64,000 nt of DNA. Origin: Dasyornis broadbenti. Taxonomy: Eukaryota; Chordata; Aves; Passeriformes; Dasyornithidae. The translations under genes and the position numbers were made by a program. The stretch lies in contig VZRN01004661.1 of NCBI GenBank assembly GCA_013397935.1, positions 2,223,281 through 2,287,280 of the forward strand. Direction: 5' to 3'. This document shows, piece by piece, positions 62,201-64,000 of the stretch. The notes under the pieces were generated by a model. It had not been told where the DNA came from, searched no databases, and was given only the letters and a program-made list of their open reading frames with translations. Position 1 is the stretch's first letter; every line of letters begins with the position of its first letter.

Positions 62201-64000
62201 ATGATCTTCACATACTCATTTTTTCTGAGGCTGACATGAAGTCACCATATGGGTCATAATGGAAACAGTATCTTCCACCTCTTTGTACCTGAGCAAATGA
62301 CCTCCTTTCAAGAGGAATTTTCCAGAAAGAGGGTAATTGAATTACTTGAGTGCTGATCCACTTCAAAGGTTGTTCTTTATGGGAAGTATAATCAGATTCT
62401 GATGCTTTGATCAAGGGAATCTATGAACCTGTTACTCGATCACAAACTCTACTATTTGCCATGAAGAGATAACTAATCAATTACAGAAATACATCTGCTC
62501 TCAGTAATGTTATTGATGACTTGACAGAAGGAATGCATAATTCAAAGAGTAAAATCCTTGGGAAAGCTGGCAGTGGCTGTGGACCAAGGAATTCAAATGA
62601 GACAGAGGGTGGCCAGCCTAGAGGTAAATTGCTAATGGTCAAGTGGGAGTATCTCCTCTGGCTTTGTTTGAAATGAAAGATGGCAGTGAAAGGAAGGGTC
62701 TGCTGTTCAAATCTGGTTGGAAGTATGGTCTGTCAAATCCTGGCATCCTTCCCCTTCCCTGAGCAAGCCTGGTCAGCTTCACAGCAGAACCTGATTGTTT
62801 CTGCCGCACCAGACTAAGCAAATACTGGCTCTCTTCCAGAGAAGTTTATCCAAGGGCAGGGTTCATTCACCTTTCTTGTATGCCATGCACATACCTGTGT
62901 TTCTGAAGCTTATGTCCCCTTTTCTCAAAGGGCCATGATCTTCCTGAATTTTCTCAAACACCTACATGAAGTGGATGCATTGCTCCTTCGTGACACCAGC
63001 ACTGGGATAATTAATATTTTAACTTTTCAGTGAGAAACAAACAAATGGATTTAAGAATATTAGAGAATGGACAGACAATATTCCAAAAACTTGGCAGTAA
63101 TGAAGGGTATTGATAGCTGACTGAATTTTCTTGTTTGCTCTCTTTTAAATTATGTAGGAAGGTCAAGTGAATTTAAAATGAAAGACATAAATATAAAACC
63201 ACTGAAAATATTCAACAGACCAGTTATTAAACTTATGGAACTCACTAAAAATGACACATTTGAGTCAGAGATATGAATGAGAATGAAAAAGGAATTAGAT
63301 ATTTATAAGACCATCATTATAAAGTAAGTAGGTAAGTGTTATAAAGTATCCAAGTCCTTGTTAGTCTATTTACATGGCAACCACTGTTAAAGACAGGGTT
63401 ACAGAGAAAGTTTCCCAGTAGGAATTGGTTTGTCTGCAAGAACTCAGCCCTGCTCCATTAACATCAGTGGGCTTTCCTGTTGGGTTCAAAGAATAGGAAG
63501 ATGTCATGAGATTATTTCTTGAAGAATCCTGTAATGTCTCTGACACTAAATTTAATTAACGGCACGTTTGATTTTGTACGCCGATTTTTATACCACGGTA
63601 TGAGCCACGTTGCTGTTGAAAATCGACCTCAGCTTGTACCTGACATCAATTGTTTGTAACATTGGCAAGATACAAGACCATCTTCTCTTTATCTCCACAA
63701 GACTTCCCACAAACATCATCAAGTATCTGACAGATATAATTAGATATAATTTCTCATAACCTACCTTAACTCCTTCCATAAACGTGCTATATTTCTTATG
63801 TTGGAGGCATTTCAAGTGAGAAATTAAAACCAGTCCATATATTTAAAAATCCAGTGCAACAGTTCACAGGAAATTATATTACATTGTAGTCACAAAAAAT
63901 TAACTATAATAATTACACCCATGTGCTAAAGACTCTCACTATTATACTATGTGAGCATCTTAGAACAGCTTTACAATTCAGGCATATAGGAAACGTGTCA
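59281..64000. other. AT-rich non-coding stretch to the window end
   Basis: No gene or firm repeat recognised. Frames at 60568-60870 (plus, 100 codons, hydrophobic start from a TTG) and 60923-61165 (minus, 80 codons) are within chance length. A short imperfect TG run (gtgtgtgtgcgtatgtgtgc) is at about 60160. A degenerate ancient-repeat motif lies at 63455-63471. The last 2.5 kb carries only scattered short frames. Confidence 0.5.

Noticed and set aside
1..64000. tRNA, snRNA, CRISPR array or bacterial-type operons
   Set aside because: No tRNA A/B-box pair, no U6-like start, no regularly spaced direct repeats and no ribosome-binding-site-led gene strings were seen; the sequence is animal nuclear DNA.

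Overview
This is a window of vertebrate nuclear DNA, almost certainly from a bird. The clearest evidence is CR1 non-LTR retrotransposon sequence. There is one old reverse-transcriptase fragment (1-840, minus strand) and three recognisable 3'-end fragments (8735-8865 minus, 14585-14826 plus, 23065-23384 minus), all 5'-truncated in the way usual for CR1. The DNA is AT-rich with no operon-like packing, and it carries short microsatellites and homopolymer tracts. A 50-base run of N and a lone N mark it as draft assembly. Recurrent A/C-rich (T/G on the other strand) tracts would suit a songbird, but I cannot prove the order.

I recognise no protein-coding exon. The open frames present, up to 187 codons, are about what six frames of AT-rich DNA plus one GC-rich patch give by chance. 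Codes on both strands, non-ATG starts and lack of any familiar domain support that. The window is therefore best read as intergenic or deep-intronic. A few stretches have exon-like or transcript-like features and are listed with low confidence: 4108-4268 (+), 6196-6223 (-), 51400-51813 (+) and 52083-52367 (-).

Layout. 1-840 is the degraded CR1 coding fragment. 0.8-14 kb is unique-looking AT-rich DNA with CR1 3' scraps near 8.5-8.9 kb, one MIR-like scrap and one degenerate ancient-repeat motif. 14.08-14.13 kb is the assembly gap. 14.4-23.4 kb holds two CR1 tails, a diverged pair of about 95-bp repeats (14394-14489 and 21032-21128), a microsatellite, an A/C-rich tract and a G-quadruplex-type motif. 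23.4-44 kb is almost featureless. 44.11-44.77 kb is the most GC-rich block but is CpG-poor. 47.8-59.3 kb has three MIR-like scraps, a polyadenylated-looking segment with a 31-base A run, and several A/C tracts. The final 4.7 kb shows nothing I can name.

No gene network can be described, because no genes were found. I saw no undescribed biological system. The best leads are the unnamed diverged repeat pair, the GC-rich block, the polyadenylated segment at 51.4-51.8 kb and the exon-like frame at 52.1-52.4 kb.
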